64,000 nucleotides of DNA from Agapanthus africanus. Taxonomy: Eukaryota; Streptophyta; Magnoliopsida; Asparagales; Amaryllidaceae. The position numbers and the translations under genes are program-made. A model generated the notes under the pieces. It ran no database searches and was not told where the DNA came from. It was given only the letters and a program-made list of their open reading frames with translations. The stretch is from assembly GCA_030015575.1 (NCBI GenBank), contig CM057344.1, forward strand, positions 597,254,410-597,318,409. The letters are read 5' to 3'. Shown one piece after another: positions 23,321 to 35,654 of this stretch; within the stretch, counting starts at the first letter, position 1, and each line of letters begins with the position of its first letter.

Positions 23321-24118
23321 CTCTTGGGACTGATACATAGTGATGTATGCGGTCCTATGTCTACATATGTCAGGAATGGTTCCTCGTACTTTATTACATT
23401 CACTGATGATCTCTCAAGATATGGACATGTGTTCCTGGTGAAATACAAATCTGAATCTTTTGATAAATTCAAGGAATATAAGTACGAAGTTGAGAACCAG
23501 ACGGGTAAAAGTATTAAAGTCTTACGATCTGATCGGGGAGGAGAGAATACTTGAGCACGGAATTCAGAGACTAATTAAAAAAGAATGGAATTCTCTCTCA
23601 ACTTACTCCTCCGTATACACCACAGCTCAATGGAGTATCGGAGCGAAGGAATCGCACCCTTTTAGATATGGTGTGTTCTATAATAAGTAGTGCTGAGTTG
23701 CCTATTTCCTTTTGGGGATATGCACTTGAGATAGCTGCATACCTATTGAATAGAGTTCCGACCAAATCCGTGCCTACCACTCTATATGAGATATGGAATG
23801 GGAATAGACCATCTCTTAAACGAGTTAAGATATGGGGTTGTCCGGCCTATTTTAAAAAAGCAAAATCCGGACAAGCTCAAGGCAAGGTCAGTTCTGTGCA
23901 AGTTTGAAGGATATCCCAAACATTCGCGAGAGTATATCTTCTACCATACTGAGGAACAAAAAGTGTTTGTTTCTCAACATGCCACTTTTTTAGAAAAGGA
24001 ATTTCTTATGAAAGAAATTAGTGGTAATGAGATAGAACTGGAAAAAGTTCCAGAGACACAAACTATGACTGACAATTTGGTAGAACCGAAAGATTCAATA
24101 GTCCCCGACGAATCTTAG
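23290..24118 (+). pseudogene. Copia-1 integrase, frameshifted
   Basis: The core domain begins with LIHSDVCGPM (about 23330) and continues through FITFTDDLSRYGHVF and LRSDRGGE (about 23525), giving the first two catalytic Asp residues. The third-Glu segment near 23625-23645 (asn-gly..ser-glu-arg-arg type) lies in a shifted frame. The C-terminal part with SFWGYALEIAAYLLNRVPTK (about 23705-23765) and WGCPAY (about 23835) uses yet another frame, and the final segment to 24118 shifts again. At least three frameshifts are needed to read it, so it is inactive. Confidence 0.82.
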
Positions 24119-24159
24119 CCACTCCGCAGATCTAGTAGGGTTCATCATCCACCTGAGAG

Positions 24160-25731
24160 ATACTACGGTTTTATCATAGACAGTGGAGCGAGGATTGCAT
24201 TATTGAAGATGATGACCCAACTAGTTTCGAGCAAGCCATCACAAGTGGAGACTCTGTGAAATGACTGGATGCTATGCGGTCTGAGATGGAATCCATGTAC
24301 ACCAACAAAGTATGTACTTTAGAAGTTGCTCCTGAAGGGGTAAAACCCATCGGGAGCAAGTGGATCTTTAAGAAGAAACTTAGTGTAGATGGAAAGGTTG
24401 AGACCTTCAAAGTTAGAGTTGTAGTAAAAGGTTTTCGTCAACAACCAGGTGTCGACTATGATAAAACCTTTTCTCTAGTGGCTATATTTAAGTCCAACAG
24501 GATCCTACTTTCCATTGATGCATACCATGACTACGAAATCTGGCAGATGGATGTCAAGACCGCTTTTCTAAATGGTGATTTAGAAGAGAGCGTGTACATG
24601 ACACAGCCAGAGGGCTTCGTAGACAGTGGGAGCATCGGAAGCGTGTGCAAGTTGCTTAAATCCATTTACGGATTAAAGCAGGCATCGCGGAGCTGGAACA
24701 TGTGTTTTGATAAAGCTATCAAAGAGTTTGACTTCATCAAAAATGTAGATGAACCATGTATATATAAGAAGGTAGTAGAGAGTAAGGTTATCTTCCTCGT
24801 ATTGTACGTGGATGACATACTCTTGATAGGAAGCGATATTCCTATGCTACACTCGGTCAAGCTCTTCTTATCACACAAGTTCTCCATGAAAGATCTAGGT
24901 GATGCCTCCTACATCTTGGGGATAAAGATCTATAGAGATAGATCTAAACGGATGTTGGGATTTTCCCAATCCAGGTACATAGACACCATACTAAAGAGGT
25001 TTAGTATGGAAGATTCTAAACGTGGTAATTTACCCGCTTGTTCAGTAATCACTCTCTCCAACGAGATATCTCCCAAGACTGATTTGGAGAGGGCTCGCAT
25101 GCAAGGGATACCCTATGCTTCAACAGTCGGATCAATCATGTATGCAATGTTATGTACCAGACCAGATGTAGCTTACTCACTAGGTGTAGTGAGTAAGTAT
25201 CAATCAGATCCAGGAGAGAAACACTGGACAGTTATGAAGAACATTCTTAAGTACTTGAGAAGGACTAAAGAAATGTTCTTGGTGTATGGTAACGGTGAAC
25301 TCCAAGTGGAGTCCTTTACCGATTCAAGCTTCCAGAGTGATAAGGACGACAGTAAGTTGGTCTCGGGTTTTGTCTTCACTCTCAATGGAGAGGTGGTATG
25401 TTGGAAGAGTTCCAAGAAAGAAACCGTAGAAGACTCGACGATGGAGGCTGAATACATCGCTGCCAACGATGCTACCAAAGAGATTGTCTAGATGAAGAAG
25501 TTCATAGCTGAACTTGGTGTGGTTCCATCCATTGAGCATCCAATACCTGTGTATTGTGATAACAATAGAGCTGTGGCTTTAGCCAAGGAACCCCGGTCCC
25601 ATCAGAGATCCAGACATATTCTTAGACGGTATAACCTGATCAGGGAGATAGTAGATCGCCCGGAGATTGAGGTCATGAGAGTTGACACTAAGGACAACGT
25701 AGCGGATCCACTCACGAAAGCCCTCCCCTAA
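24160..25731 (+). pseudogene. pol: Copia-1 reverse transcriptase and RNase H
   Basis: A 405-codon open frame (24274-25491) holds the copia RT domain: GSKWIFKKKL, then WQMDVKTAFLNGDLEE, YGLKQASRSW and the catalytic YVDD (about 24805-24817). RNase H follows, with SFTDSSFQSDKDD (about 25315-25350) and STMEAEYIAANDATKE. A TAG at 25489 interrupts where copia proteins usually have Trp. The frame resumes through YCDNNRA, RSRHILRRY and DNVADPLTKALP to the stop at 25729-25731. RT itself is uninterrupted, so most damage lies upstream in gag and integrase. Confidence 0.9.
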
Positions 25732-25789
25732 ACGCAGTTCGAGAGACTATTTGGGATGTTGGGTATGAGATACTACAACAACTGGTCTT

Positions 25790-25805
25790 AGTGCAAGTGG
25801 AAAAT
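25790..25805 (+). other. Polypurine tract of copia-1
   Basis: AGTGCAAGTGGAAAAT directly precedes the TGTTAAG terminus of the 3' LTR, as is usual for plant copia elements. A G-to-A change appears to have shortened the G run. Confidence 0.75.
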
Positions 25806-26838
25806 TGTTAAGAATATATATGCTCTGGAGGCCATTATTGTACATTGATGTATATTATAGTGGATGCTTGGACATATATATAGAGGAATTTCATGCTCGA
25901 TATGATAGTATGCTATCTGGTTACTCTTTATCTTAACATGTACACTTAGTATTATTATACTATCTCTCTTATACATGTTGATAAAGCCCTTAGGATGTTT
26001 GCTTGACTAGCAGTACTATGATGCAGATCATACTACAGGGACTTGAGTAGTCTACAAGCACATCCTTTAACAGTTCCTAGTCGAGAGAGTATCGAGATAG
26101 GGCATCGATATTCCAGAGTAGACTAGTGTGTACGTTTCTTGACCCTGTAGGGGGCGATGGTTGATCCCATAGCCATTGAAGTTTGACATCAAAGAGTTAT
26201 CAGTAGTTTCTCATATCGTTATAGGCCACATATCGGCATGACTTATCAAGTTATAGGGGTCTAACGATTCCACCCCCAGACTCGATATGCAACATATCAG
26301 ACGAAAAGACCAGACTGTACGGTAAGTGTTACCTATAGGCTTCATGGGAGTTTGGACAAGCTTTCTTGTTGATCTTCTATTTGCTCAATACCTGGGAGCT
26401 GTTACGTCCAGCTAGTACCGCTGACGGCTTGTGGGTAACTGATGTGATCATTACCTACTGCTGGCGTATTGACGAGTCTTTAGAGTCCCACACAGAAGAT
26501 TCCCAGTTCAGGCGAAACGAAGTAGGGCACATATGTTGATATGTGCGGGGGCCTGATTAAATACGAGTATGTGATACTGTATTCTAATCTGGCGGTTATT
26601 TGTTATAAGTTAGGTTATATGTGACATAACCAGATTGTCGAATCAAGTGTTGATTTGATAATATGATATACAGATAAATAATATTAGTCGGTTATATGTG
26701 ATATAACCGGATTATTAAATCAAGTGATGATTTAATAATATGATATATATATATATGATATAATTATATATTAACTAATATTATTAGCTCACTAATTATT
26801 TTCTTCATAATATACATATTAATATATATATATATATG

Positions 26839-26869
<31 letters not shown>

Positions 26870-27594
26870 GAAGCATGGTAGGATTTTCTATTTTGTGAAA
26901 ATAGAAAATGAGGTGGAAGAATGGAGAGATATTTAGAGTATGGTGTGAAGTATGGGCTTTATCATTTATTTATTAGTCTTGACTCACTATTCAAGCATGG
27001 TTGCAATTTATTATTGCAAATAATTCCATGCTTAAATAAGTGAGGTCAAGAGAGAGCCATTCTTCACTTCATTTTCTACACATAGTCATTTTCTTGAGCT
27101 GAGCTCCTTGCACTCTAGCTCTCTCCATTTTCTTCACCTCTTCCTCTAAGCTCAGCCCCTCACATGAGTTGTGAACCCTTGAGCTTGTGAGAATCCTAGT
27201 GAGCAAACAAAACCCCTACTTCACCATCTTACACTTGATTAGCAATTAAGTGTAGTGTGTTTCCTTCACTAAAGAGTTTAGTGAAGAGCTAGCTTGGATT
27301 AGTGGAGCTTCGGATGGATCATTTTTGGCACGAAGATCATCGAAGGAAGCTTGTTCATTCTTCAAGTGGAGCCTAGTGAAGTCATAGGGGCTACAACCCG
27401 AAACTTTAGAAGAGAAGGACACGATCTACAAAGGTTGTAGCCTCCTTTCCTTTAGCTAGTTTTTTATGATATCATGTTAAACCCTAATCATCTAGTTTAA
27501 GATCTTGTTTAGTGTTGATTAGCACACCGAAATTTTTTAAATTGGCATGGTTGATGCTAGTAAAACCCAATGGTGGTGCTAACAAAGACATTCA
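25806..27594 (+). repeat. 3' LTR of copia-1, internally deleted
   Basis: It starts TGTTAAGAATATATATGC and ends AACAAAGACATTCA. At about 26192 'catcaaaga' joins directly to 'gttatcagtag', where the 5' LTR has about 365 more bases. (AT)n sequence lies at 26738-26870. Confidence 0.92.
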
Positions 27595-27599
27595 GAATT
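27595..27599. repeat. Right target-site duplication GAATT of copia-1
   Basis: It matches 2892-2896. The pre-insertion site reads CAGAATTTAATTCTG, itself a hairpin of the kind scattered through LTR A. Confidence 0.85.
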
Positions 27600-28091
27600 T
27601 AATTCTGCATTTTTGATGATTTATCATCTCCATTGGATTTTTGATCCAACGGCTCTATTTAACAGAGAGTGGAATTTAACTCTACCTGTGTGTCGGCGCT
27701 CACGTGTTGTGCACGTGAGGCACCACCTGAGAGTGTTAACTCTTATTTAATATATTCTTTTGTGCTTGGCACACTGGCGCCCGCGTGAGGAATACGTGCG
27801 GCGCTATATGGAGTTTTAACTCTTATTTCATTTAATAGATTCTTTTGTGCTTTACACACTGGCACCCGCGTGAGGAGTACGTGTGGCGCTATATGAGAGT
27901 TTTAACTCTTATTTCATTTAATAGATTCTTTTGTGCTTTGTACACTGGCGTCCGTGTGAGGAGCACGTGAGGCACCACCATAGGATTTAATCCTATAAGA
28001 TTGGCTCTGGTGCTGGCGCCCTTGTGGAGGACACGTGAGGCGTTCCCTCATTAATTTTGAACAGAGCTTTGCTCTTTTATTGGGGGAAACA
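27600..28091 (-). repeat. LTR A of Tat-type element, right segment
   Basis: This continues LTR A after the copia insertion and ends TGGGGGAAACA, the same terminus as LTR B at 45910-45920 (minus-strand start TGTTTCCCCC). It holds further G-box modules (about 27697, 27777, 27861, 27948, 28015) and hairpins such as AGAGTT-TT-AACTCT (27896-27909), TAGGAT-TTA-ATCCTA (27981-27995) and AGAGC-TTT-GCTCT (near 28065). Confidence 0.72.
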
Positions 28092-28289
28092 CCAGTCGTT
28101 ATTTCACGTGCATCTGTCGCACTCTTTTTCCGTCGACGAGCTTCGCGCTTCATCCTCTTGAAGTGTTTTTGATGAGCAACATATTCTTGCCACCACTTCT
28201 TGAAGGTACCGCGTTCTTCGGTGGGGTGGGTAACCCTCCGATGATATAGACAGTAGTTTGGATGTGAATCCTCTCCGTCGAGGTATATG
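28092..28289 (-). pseudogene. Tat gag/pol junction fragment
   Basis: On the minus strand this reads YCLYHRRVTHPTEERGTFKKW and then a Lys/Arg-rich helix, closely matching the N-terminus of the Tat-B pol ORF (YCLYHQKVSHSTQDCKAFNG, near 60863). It keeps the zinc-knuckle-like Cys and His residues, but the final Cys of that motif is replaced. It is bounded by LTR A on the left and a truncated copia LTR on the right, so it is a remnant of an older Tat insertion. Confidence 0.7.
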
Positions 28290-29052
28290 ACTCCGGGACT
28301 CATAACCAACCGGAGATGCAACTGATAACACTTATCAGTTTATCTCCACTACGATGGTCATCGACTTGTGGTTGTAGTATGTCATGCACAGCATGACATC
28401 AACTCCCTATACCGGGAGAGACGAATCCCCTCGGCCGCTCACTACCTCCACATGCTTCGGGACTATACCCAACAAAAACCTGTTTGCATGACTCCTTTGA
28501 GCTATGGTAAGGTAGAAATCTAAGTATAGTGAGAACACACATGAGACACTATGGTGATCTCAGGTCCTAGGGACTACCCTGTACCCATATCATAAAAGAA
28601 CTGCTACCTGACATTGGTATATTACCAACTAGGAGTTCTCGGTGAGTCTGTCCAGTGTAACTCCTCTAATGAGCATCTGTATACAATCCTCGATGTCAAA
28701 CACCAATCATTGCAAGGTCAGCTATCGCCCTTTAACCGGGTCAGGAAACGTATAACTAGTCTAAACTGGAGTACCGATACCCCGTCTAGATACTCCTGTG
28801 ACTAGGGACATTTAAGGATGTGCTTATCGACTACCCAGGCCCCACTAGTATGATCTCCATCATCATCCTGGTAGTCAAGCAAAATTCTTGGGCTTTATCT
28901 CATGTCTAAACAATACGTGATAGTAAATAAAACGTATCACAGGAAAGATAAAAATAAACCAGATAGTATACTATCATCTCGAGTAAGATTGTTCTCTCGT
29001 ATTGGTCCTCCTTCAATTACAATAATTGACTTGAAGACATATATATCCAACA
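28290..29052 (-). repeat. Truncated copia LTR (5' part), reversed
   Basis: The right end CCAACA is the reverse complement of a TGTTGG start. The sequence follows the first 760 or so bases of the LTR at 33707-35654 and stops at 28290 against Tat sequence. On its right it abuts RT sequence directly, so either the rest of pol was deleted or this LTR inserted into RT. Confidence 0.7.
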
Positions 29053-30400
29053 AGATCTACTTGCTCGTTATAGGTTTTACCCCTTCAAGAGTACCCAACA
29101 AAGTCTATACTTTGTTGCAGTGCATGGAGTCCAACTAGGATAACTTGGCATCCAGCCATCAGTCGGAAGTCACCACTTCCCAAGGCCTGCTGATAACTAG
29201 TAGGGTCATCATTTCATGATGCAAGCCTCCTTGTCACCGTCAACGAGAAAACCATAGTACCTCTCAGGTGGCTGAGGTCACCTACTAAATCTGCAAAGCA
29301 GGCTAAGATTTGTCTGGGTCGATTGAATCCCCGGGTTCTCCTAAATTTTCAATAACCGTTTGTTCTGATGGAATCACTTCCAGTTCTACCATACTCCCTC
29401 TAATTTCTTATGTAAGAAATTCCTTTTCTAAAAAGGTGGCGTGTCAAGAACAAAACAACTTTTAATCTTGCAAATGGTAGAATGTTAAACCCTCGTCAAC
29501 TTCGGGATAACCCACTAACTGATATTACCAAAACGTGGCTTGAGTTTCTCCGAATTCTGGTTTTAAGCATAGGCCAGACAACTCAACATCTTAACAATCT
29601 TAAGATGATAACCCATTCTATATTAAATATAGAATATGAGACACTGATTTAGATGAAACCAGTATCAATTGATATGCATCTATTTCTGGTGCATCCCTTA
29701 ATCGAAAAAGACGATTCAGCATTACTCAATAAGGAGCGTACCCACGGATGAGTAATCTGAGAGAGAATCAGATTCTTGATTATATTACTACGGAATACCT
29801 AGCATAACTATCCACATCTTCGAACACTTCGAAGAATCTGGATACTTCCAACGTTTGGTTCTCTATTTTATTCTTATATCCTATGAACTTCTCAAAATCT
29901 TTGAACTTTACATTTCAATAAGAATGCATGTCTAAAAGCAGAAAACTCATAGTAAAACGGAACGAAGTATGAATACTAACCCCTTGTTCGTGCGGACACC
30001 GGATAACATACATCATCATGTATAAGTCCTATGAGTTCACTAACTCATACTCTGTGTATTGTAATTTGAAAACTGCATTTTGGTTAAGAATGTATATCCT
30101 GTTATTCAATGCACCTTACCCAATCATCAACTGATAAAGGAAAATGTTCATAACATAATTTTTGAAAATTTACATCACACTTTATCAAAATAAAGAGACG
30201 GATGTATTGGTTTTTAAAAGTTAGTGCATAATAACTGATATTCAAAACCAAAAGTTTGCCGAAAGGAAAAACCAAGAGATTTCCTCAATGGCAACAATTG
30301 CCCCAATATCCGATATTGAAGATCAAATCACATTTTCAATAATCTAATCATTCTCATCATTTATAACACCTTACAGATGTGGGATGTTAATCCAGTATCT
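29053..30400 (-). pseudogene. Copia-2 pol remnant, reversed
   Basis: The minus strand shows, right to left, stretches alignable by eye to copia-1. These are the segment around 'gcaattgttgcc' (near 30290), the 'ttatgaacattttcc' pre-integrase segment (about 30140-30160), integrase (about 29700-29900), the linker with 'gaaaaggaatttctta' (about 29410-29430), and the start of RT with 'gaaggggtaaaacctat' (about 29070-29090). About 300 bases of the pre-integrase and early integrase region are missing near 30000. There is no long open frame; the copy is heavily decayed. Confidence 0.65.
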
Positions 30401-33400
30401 ATATACCCAGGAGTCAGAATTAATTGAAAAATAGTTTCTATTACAATCACATAGAAAACATGAAATATCAAAATGTTTCAAGGGATGGCTGAGTATTCCA
30501 AATAATGCTTCTTTTATTGCCCAGGGTCATAACATTAGTTACATTTTTCATTTCCGCTCACTTCATCCCCTATTGTTGTCTCTATTTCTTACCTTATTTA
30601 TACTGAACTTATACTAGTTGGTTTTCTTCTTACCCTTCCTTTCAGCTCCAGTATCGAGATTGAAAGAAGACTATCCAACAAGCGTAACTGGTATATTCTC
30701 CCTATTTAAGGAGCTCTCAAACTTGAGATAAGGTGGAGATGAGAGACAAATGAATTGTATCATATACAATTCACTTTCTCCAGAACCTGCGGCCATTCTC
30801 AATTGAAACGATTTCTTCGAGTTCGTATCTAACCATACGATGGCCTTTCAAGCAATATGGATCTCTGTATCGGATACAGAGTGTTCTGGAGGAAGAAAAA
30901 GGGAAAGTAGGAGGGGTAAGAATATATGAGATTATGTAGTGAAAATGGGGCAATCATGACATTCCAAAACCGTTGATTGTAAAAAAAAATCGGTTAACCT
31001 GGTTTACGAGTTTTTAGTTTAAGGTCAGTCTTAGGTCGCTGCCATTGAGAAAGAAAAGAAACACCCGTCGTGCACTCTAACCTTAGTTAGATTGGTATAT
31101 ATTTTCATCTAATCAGGATGGCTCCCACTGTTCTGTCAAACCATCCTTTAAACCCTAAAAAGGGAATTTGCCGAGATTATTTATGAAATATATCCCGAGA
31201 GTAACTATTACTCACAGTGAGAATCGGGAACCAGCTATCACGGCGTAGTAACCTTGACTAAAGATCAACAAATTACCCCACTCCATAGAAGGTGTTTCAA
31301 CAGTTGAAACTCCTCTTATGGTTTCTGCCCCTGAGACTCTAGGACTTTGACTAGAGGCCAACAAATCAAATAGTCCTTGTCAAGTTCAACCCTTTCATTT
31401 CATGATTGGTTTAGACCCACCCGTACAAACCCTTGACTAGAGGCCAACAAAGTTATACGACTGTCCTAACCAATCGTATCTCATGCTGTCATGAAGACTT
31501 CACTTAGCCACCGTACACTACACCTTGACTAAAGGCCAACAAACGTAGAACGAATACTAAGTACTCTACTTCATGAAATGACAGAGAGCTACGGCTGGTT
31601 TTGATGAAAACCTTTAATGTAATGAACTTGATCTCATCGTAGGAACCGTATGGTTTTGCAAATTTATAGTTACGTAGACTATTGCTTAAGTGCGGATTCC
31701 CCGTAAAGATATTAGGGCTCTTACCTCATTGAATGAGTTGCAGGATATTCTTAACTGAATATCTATGTGCAAAACAATAGGATACGGCTATTCAATTTGC
31801 AAACTTACAGTAATACAATCTTTTGCCAAAGAGGTCACTCCCTGTGAAGGGATATAGGCTCTTTCCTCGTCGAATGAGGTGCATGATATTCCTAACCGAA
31901 TACCTCGATGCAAAATCAAAGAATCGACTATAACACCAATATCTAATATTTGGTTTGTACAATGTGTTTTAAGTTTATTATCTTTGCATTAATCCGAATC
32001 AATGCAATCCCATCGAATCAATAATCCCATTACCTAGCATCTTCTCATACAATCACAGAAAAGCATGAAAAGAAAATAGAATGCACAGATACGCCATCCG
32101 CATTCGCCCTCGGGCCCTGGGTCTTCACTGTAAAGTTGCTTATCTTACAGCAGGGCGGGGACAGGGTTAGTGCGGGTGCAAAACGTATATATAGCATTTA
32201 TTTATATATATTATATATATCGATATATCATCGTAGGCAGATAATCATCATTACAGCTAAGCGATAAATATCACCACAGGCAGGTAATCATATCACAAGC
32301 AAGTAATAAAAAATACAGAGATAGAATGGTCGGATTACCTAGGAATCCCGCATTTCGTTCGAGCTATCAAATGAAACATGACATTCTCCGGTCGCATGAA
32401 TAGCACATGCGCAGCCAAAATCAGACCCTTATGAGTGCGGCAAGCAACCATGCAACCCAAGAAACGAGACGACCCAATATCATCATCATGAGGGGGACAC
32501 CCAACACTTTCTCGAATCCAGTGACTTTAGCACTCCTCCGCGGGTCTATCCTATACCCCCGTACAAGCACGGCAAGCAACCCGCCAATTGTAGACTCGAG
32601 TGACCCGATTTCAACTTCTTGAGATGCCCATTTGCTGCAATCTAGAATCCGGCCGCCCTTACGCTTCTCCGCGGGGTAATCCTAAACCTGTATTAATACA
32701 ACGGCAACAACGATCGCCACCTGATCGTGTCCCGACAAATAATAATACATCACGGTGACAACGACCACAAGTCGGTCGCTCGCCTCGAAAAAGAATATAC
32801 ATAAAGCGGAAACAGCGGCCACAAGTTGGAGCCCATCCCGAAAAAATGAATATACATATAGGCTACAAGTATGAATGAAAATTACACTTATTTCAACATC
32901 ACCCTTCCACACGGAGACTATTCATTTCGCGACAATCCAACGCATTCTAACAAACCAACATCTCAGACTTGTGCAACCCCGTCGAATTGAACACATCAAT
33001 TCGTCGGCGTTAAACATTGCGTATCGCATATGCCGACAAGTTATATCAATGAAACACTTTAATCTATTTAACTCATTGCCCATGGCCAACAAATCAGAAA
33101 AACGTTGAGGCAAAACCGTTAATTCAACACTTGAAAAAACACTATTCACTCCGACATAGAAAAACCGTTAATTCGCGCGTATCGCATACGCCGACGAGTC
33201 AACTACATTAAACACTTTAATATAGTTTATACCATCGTAAATGACTAACGAATCATATAGTTTCCTAAGTCGAAGCGAAAATTTCGAAAATTGAAAATAC
33301 TTTTCACCTCGACACTAAATTGGCACTTTTTGGCTCGGAAATGTGTCAAACGGACTCAAAACGCGCTCAAACTTCACGTGAACGCCGGGGAAAAAATTAA

Positions 33401-33692
33401 TGTCGCATGAGAGGAGCATAGGGGGTGTGATGACCCTAGGCCACCTAGGGTGCTCTCGGGTCACCAACCTCCCCCGAAAGCACACTTTGGTGCTCCCGGG
33501 TGGGGTTAGTTCCCTACTACCTCCTTCCCATCGTCATAACGCCATTTAGAACAATTCTACGAAACCCGGGCATGACAAATTTAGCCAAAAAGAAACGATT
33601 TTAGTTCATATTTGAAAACAAGTGAACACTTCACATTGATTCAAAGTTTTGGATTTCAAATTGGCCAAAAACAAGTTGTTGTCTTTTAGTAT
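30401..33692 (-). other. Copia-2 leader and gag region, decayed
   Basis: The stretch 31100-31950 matches the copia-1 leader in reverse, including four TTTGTTGRCC..TAGTCAAGG stem-loops (31250, 31343, 31431, 31521) and the 'ggagtgacctctttggcaaaag' block (about 31808-31835). The remainder has no recognisable protein; short frames at 30771-30953 and 32407-33149 are motif-free. Tandem-like 'gggtgctctcgggtcacc' and 'ggtgctcccgggtggg' words occur at 33420-33520. Confidence 0.5.
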
Positions 33693-33705
33693 GACTCTGA
33701 TACTA
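33693..33705 (-). other. Primer-binding site of copia-2
   Basis: The minus strand reads TAGTATCAGAGTC just beyond the LTR end, a degraded Met-tRNA-type site. It identifies 33707-35654 as a 5' LTR. Confidence 0.7.
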
Positions 33706-33706
33706 C

Positions 33707-35654
33707 TGATAGGATGCTAAGCTCCTCTAGTAGGGTTTAAATCACGGCGGAAGTGGTAATTTTAAAAATCTAGAAGGCAATAGAAAACCCAACCCAAGAA
33801 TCAAACCAAAATACTAAATTTGTAACTAAACTAGTAAACTAAAAACAGGAGTTGATGGACTACAACCTTTGTAGCACGTTAACCACCTCTCTTTGGACTT
33901 CGGTTAGTCTCCACGAAGCCCGAAACAAGCTTACTCGGTGATCTCTTTACCGAAGATGATCCATCTTGAGATAACTCCAACACAAGTTTTAGCTTCAAAT
34001 TGATCCCATCAACATTTTTTTTGACAAACAAAATCAAAATTGAAGTAACCCACTAATTAAACTTGCTAAGGATGATTAGTAGAAGATGTAGAATAATTAG
34101 CTCGCTAATATTTTATCTTTTCTTTTTCCATTCCTCACCTGAAGAAAATCAAGAGAGAGAAAGAATCATGGAGATGAGAAAGTATATGAAGATGAGCTTT
34201 TAGATAAAAATGGCTAAAGATGAAAATCCATCATTATCCAAAATGAGTCATCAAAGAAAAAACACCTCATCAATTCTACAACCATCCAAAAATATATGAC
34301 TCGTTCTCTTTTCTTCCATATAATTCTCATATTCCCATATCTAATGTATCAACATACATAACACAATATTTATATCAAATATAAATATTAATAAAGAGAA
34401 GAAAATAATAAAGTGAGTATGATATTAGTTAATATATAAATATATAAATATACATTTAATTATTAAATCAACACTTGATTTAATAATCTGGTTATATCAT
34501 ATATATACCGACTAATATTAATTAACACCCAATTAAAATACGTGTATCAAATACATGTGTTTAATTGAACTCCTGCACGTATTATTATACGCGCTCCACA
34601 TCGTTTCACATGTGCTGGGAAATCTCTGTATGGGACTCTGATGACTCGACAATACGCTGGCAGTAAGTTAAGATCATATCCATAGCCCACAAGCACGTTA
34701 GCGGTACTAACTGCACATAACGGCTACCCGGATATAGATCGAAAGAAGGTCAACAAGCAACCTCATCCAAATCCTGCAAACTCTATCAGTGACATTTACC
34801 ATACAGTCCAGTCTCTTCGTCTACGAGTATCGCATATCGGGTTTAGGGTTTGGAATCTGTCAGACCCTACTAACTTGATAAGTCGTATGACAGAGGACTC
34901 ATAATCAACCGGAGATACAACTGATAACACTTATCAGTTTATCTCCACTACGATAGCTATCGACTTATAGCTGTAATCATGTCCTGCACAGTGCGACATC
35001 AACTCCCTATACCGGGAGAGACAAATCCCCTCGACCGCTCACTGCCTCCACGTGCTTCGGGACTATACCCAACAAAAACCTGTTTGCATGAATCCTTTGA
35101 GCTATGGTAGGATGGGAGTCTAAGTATAGTAGGAACACACATGAGACACTATGGTGATCTCAGGTCCTTAGGGACTACCCTGTAATCATGTCACCAGAGA
35201 ACTGTTATCTAACATTGGTATATTACCAACTAGGAGCTCTCGGTGAGTCCGTCCAGTGTGACTCATCCAATGAGCACCTGTATACAATTTTCGATGTCAA
35301 ACACCAATAGCTGTAGGATCAGCTATCGCCCTCCAACCGGGTCAGGAAACGTACACACTAGTCTAAACTAGAGTACTGATGCCCAGTCTCTATACTTCTA
35401 CAACTATGGACATTTAAGAATGTGCTTATCGACTACCCATGCCCCATTAGTATGATCTCCATCATTGTCCTGGTAGTCAAGAAAAATCCTAGGGTTTTAT
35501 CTCATGTCTAAACGATACGTGATAGTGAATAAAATGCATCGCATCAAAGATAAAGACAAACCAGATAGCATACTAACATCTCAAGTAAGATTGCTCTTTC
35601 GTATAAGTCCTCCTTCAATTACAATAATTGCCTTGAGGGCACCTATATCTAACA
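33707..35654 (-). repeat. 5' LTR of copia-2, reversed
   Basis: On the minus strand it starts TGTTAGATATAGGTGCC (right end, 35654) and ends CATCCTATCA (left end, 33707). It shares order and wording with the copia-1 LTR, for example 'ctacaacctttgtag' near 33862 and 'gacatcaactccctataccgggagagac' near 34995, but is clearly diverged. Confidence 0.82.

Larger units (their letters stand above)
2897..27594 (+). mobile_element. Copia-1, Ty1/copia element carrying nested insertions
   Basis: The element has LTRs at 2897-5034 and 25806-27594, a Met-tRNA-type primer-binding site at 5035, a polypurine stretch before 25806, and a perfect 5-bp target duplication. The pol order protease, integrase, RT, RNase H is diagnostic of Ty1/copia. 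An Athila element (6581-19328) sits in the leader and a solo LTR (20577-22795, reversed) sits in the protease region. Most of gag is not recognisable, and pol has frameshifts and stops, so the copy is defective. Without insertions the element would be about 9.7 kb. The sublineage is uncertain, possibly Angela, Tork or TAR. Confidence 0.9.
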
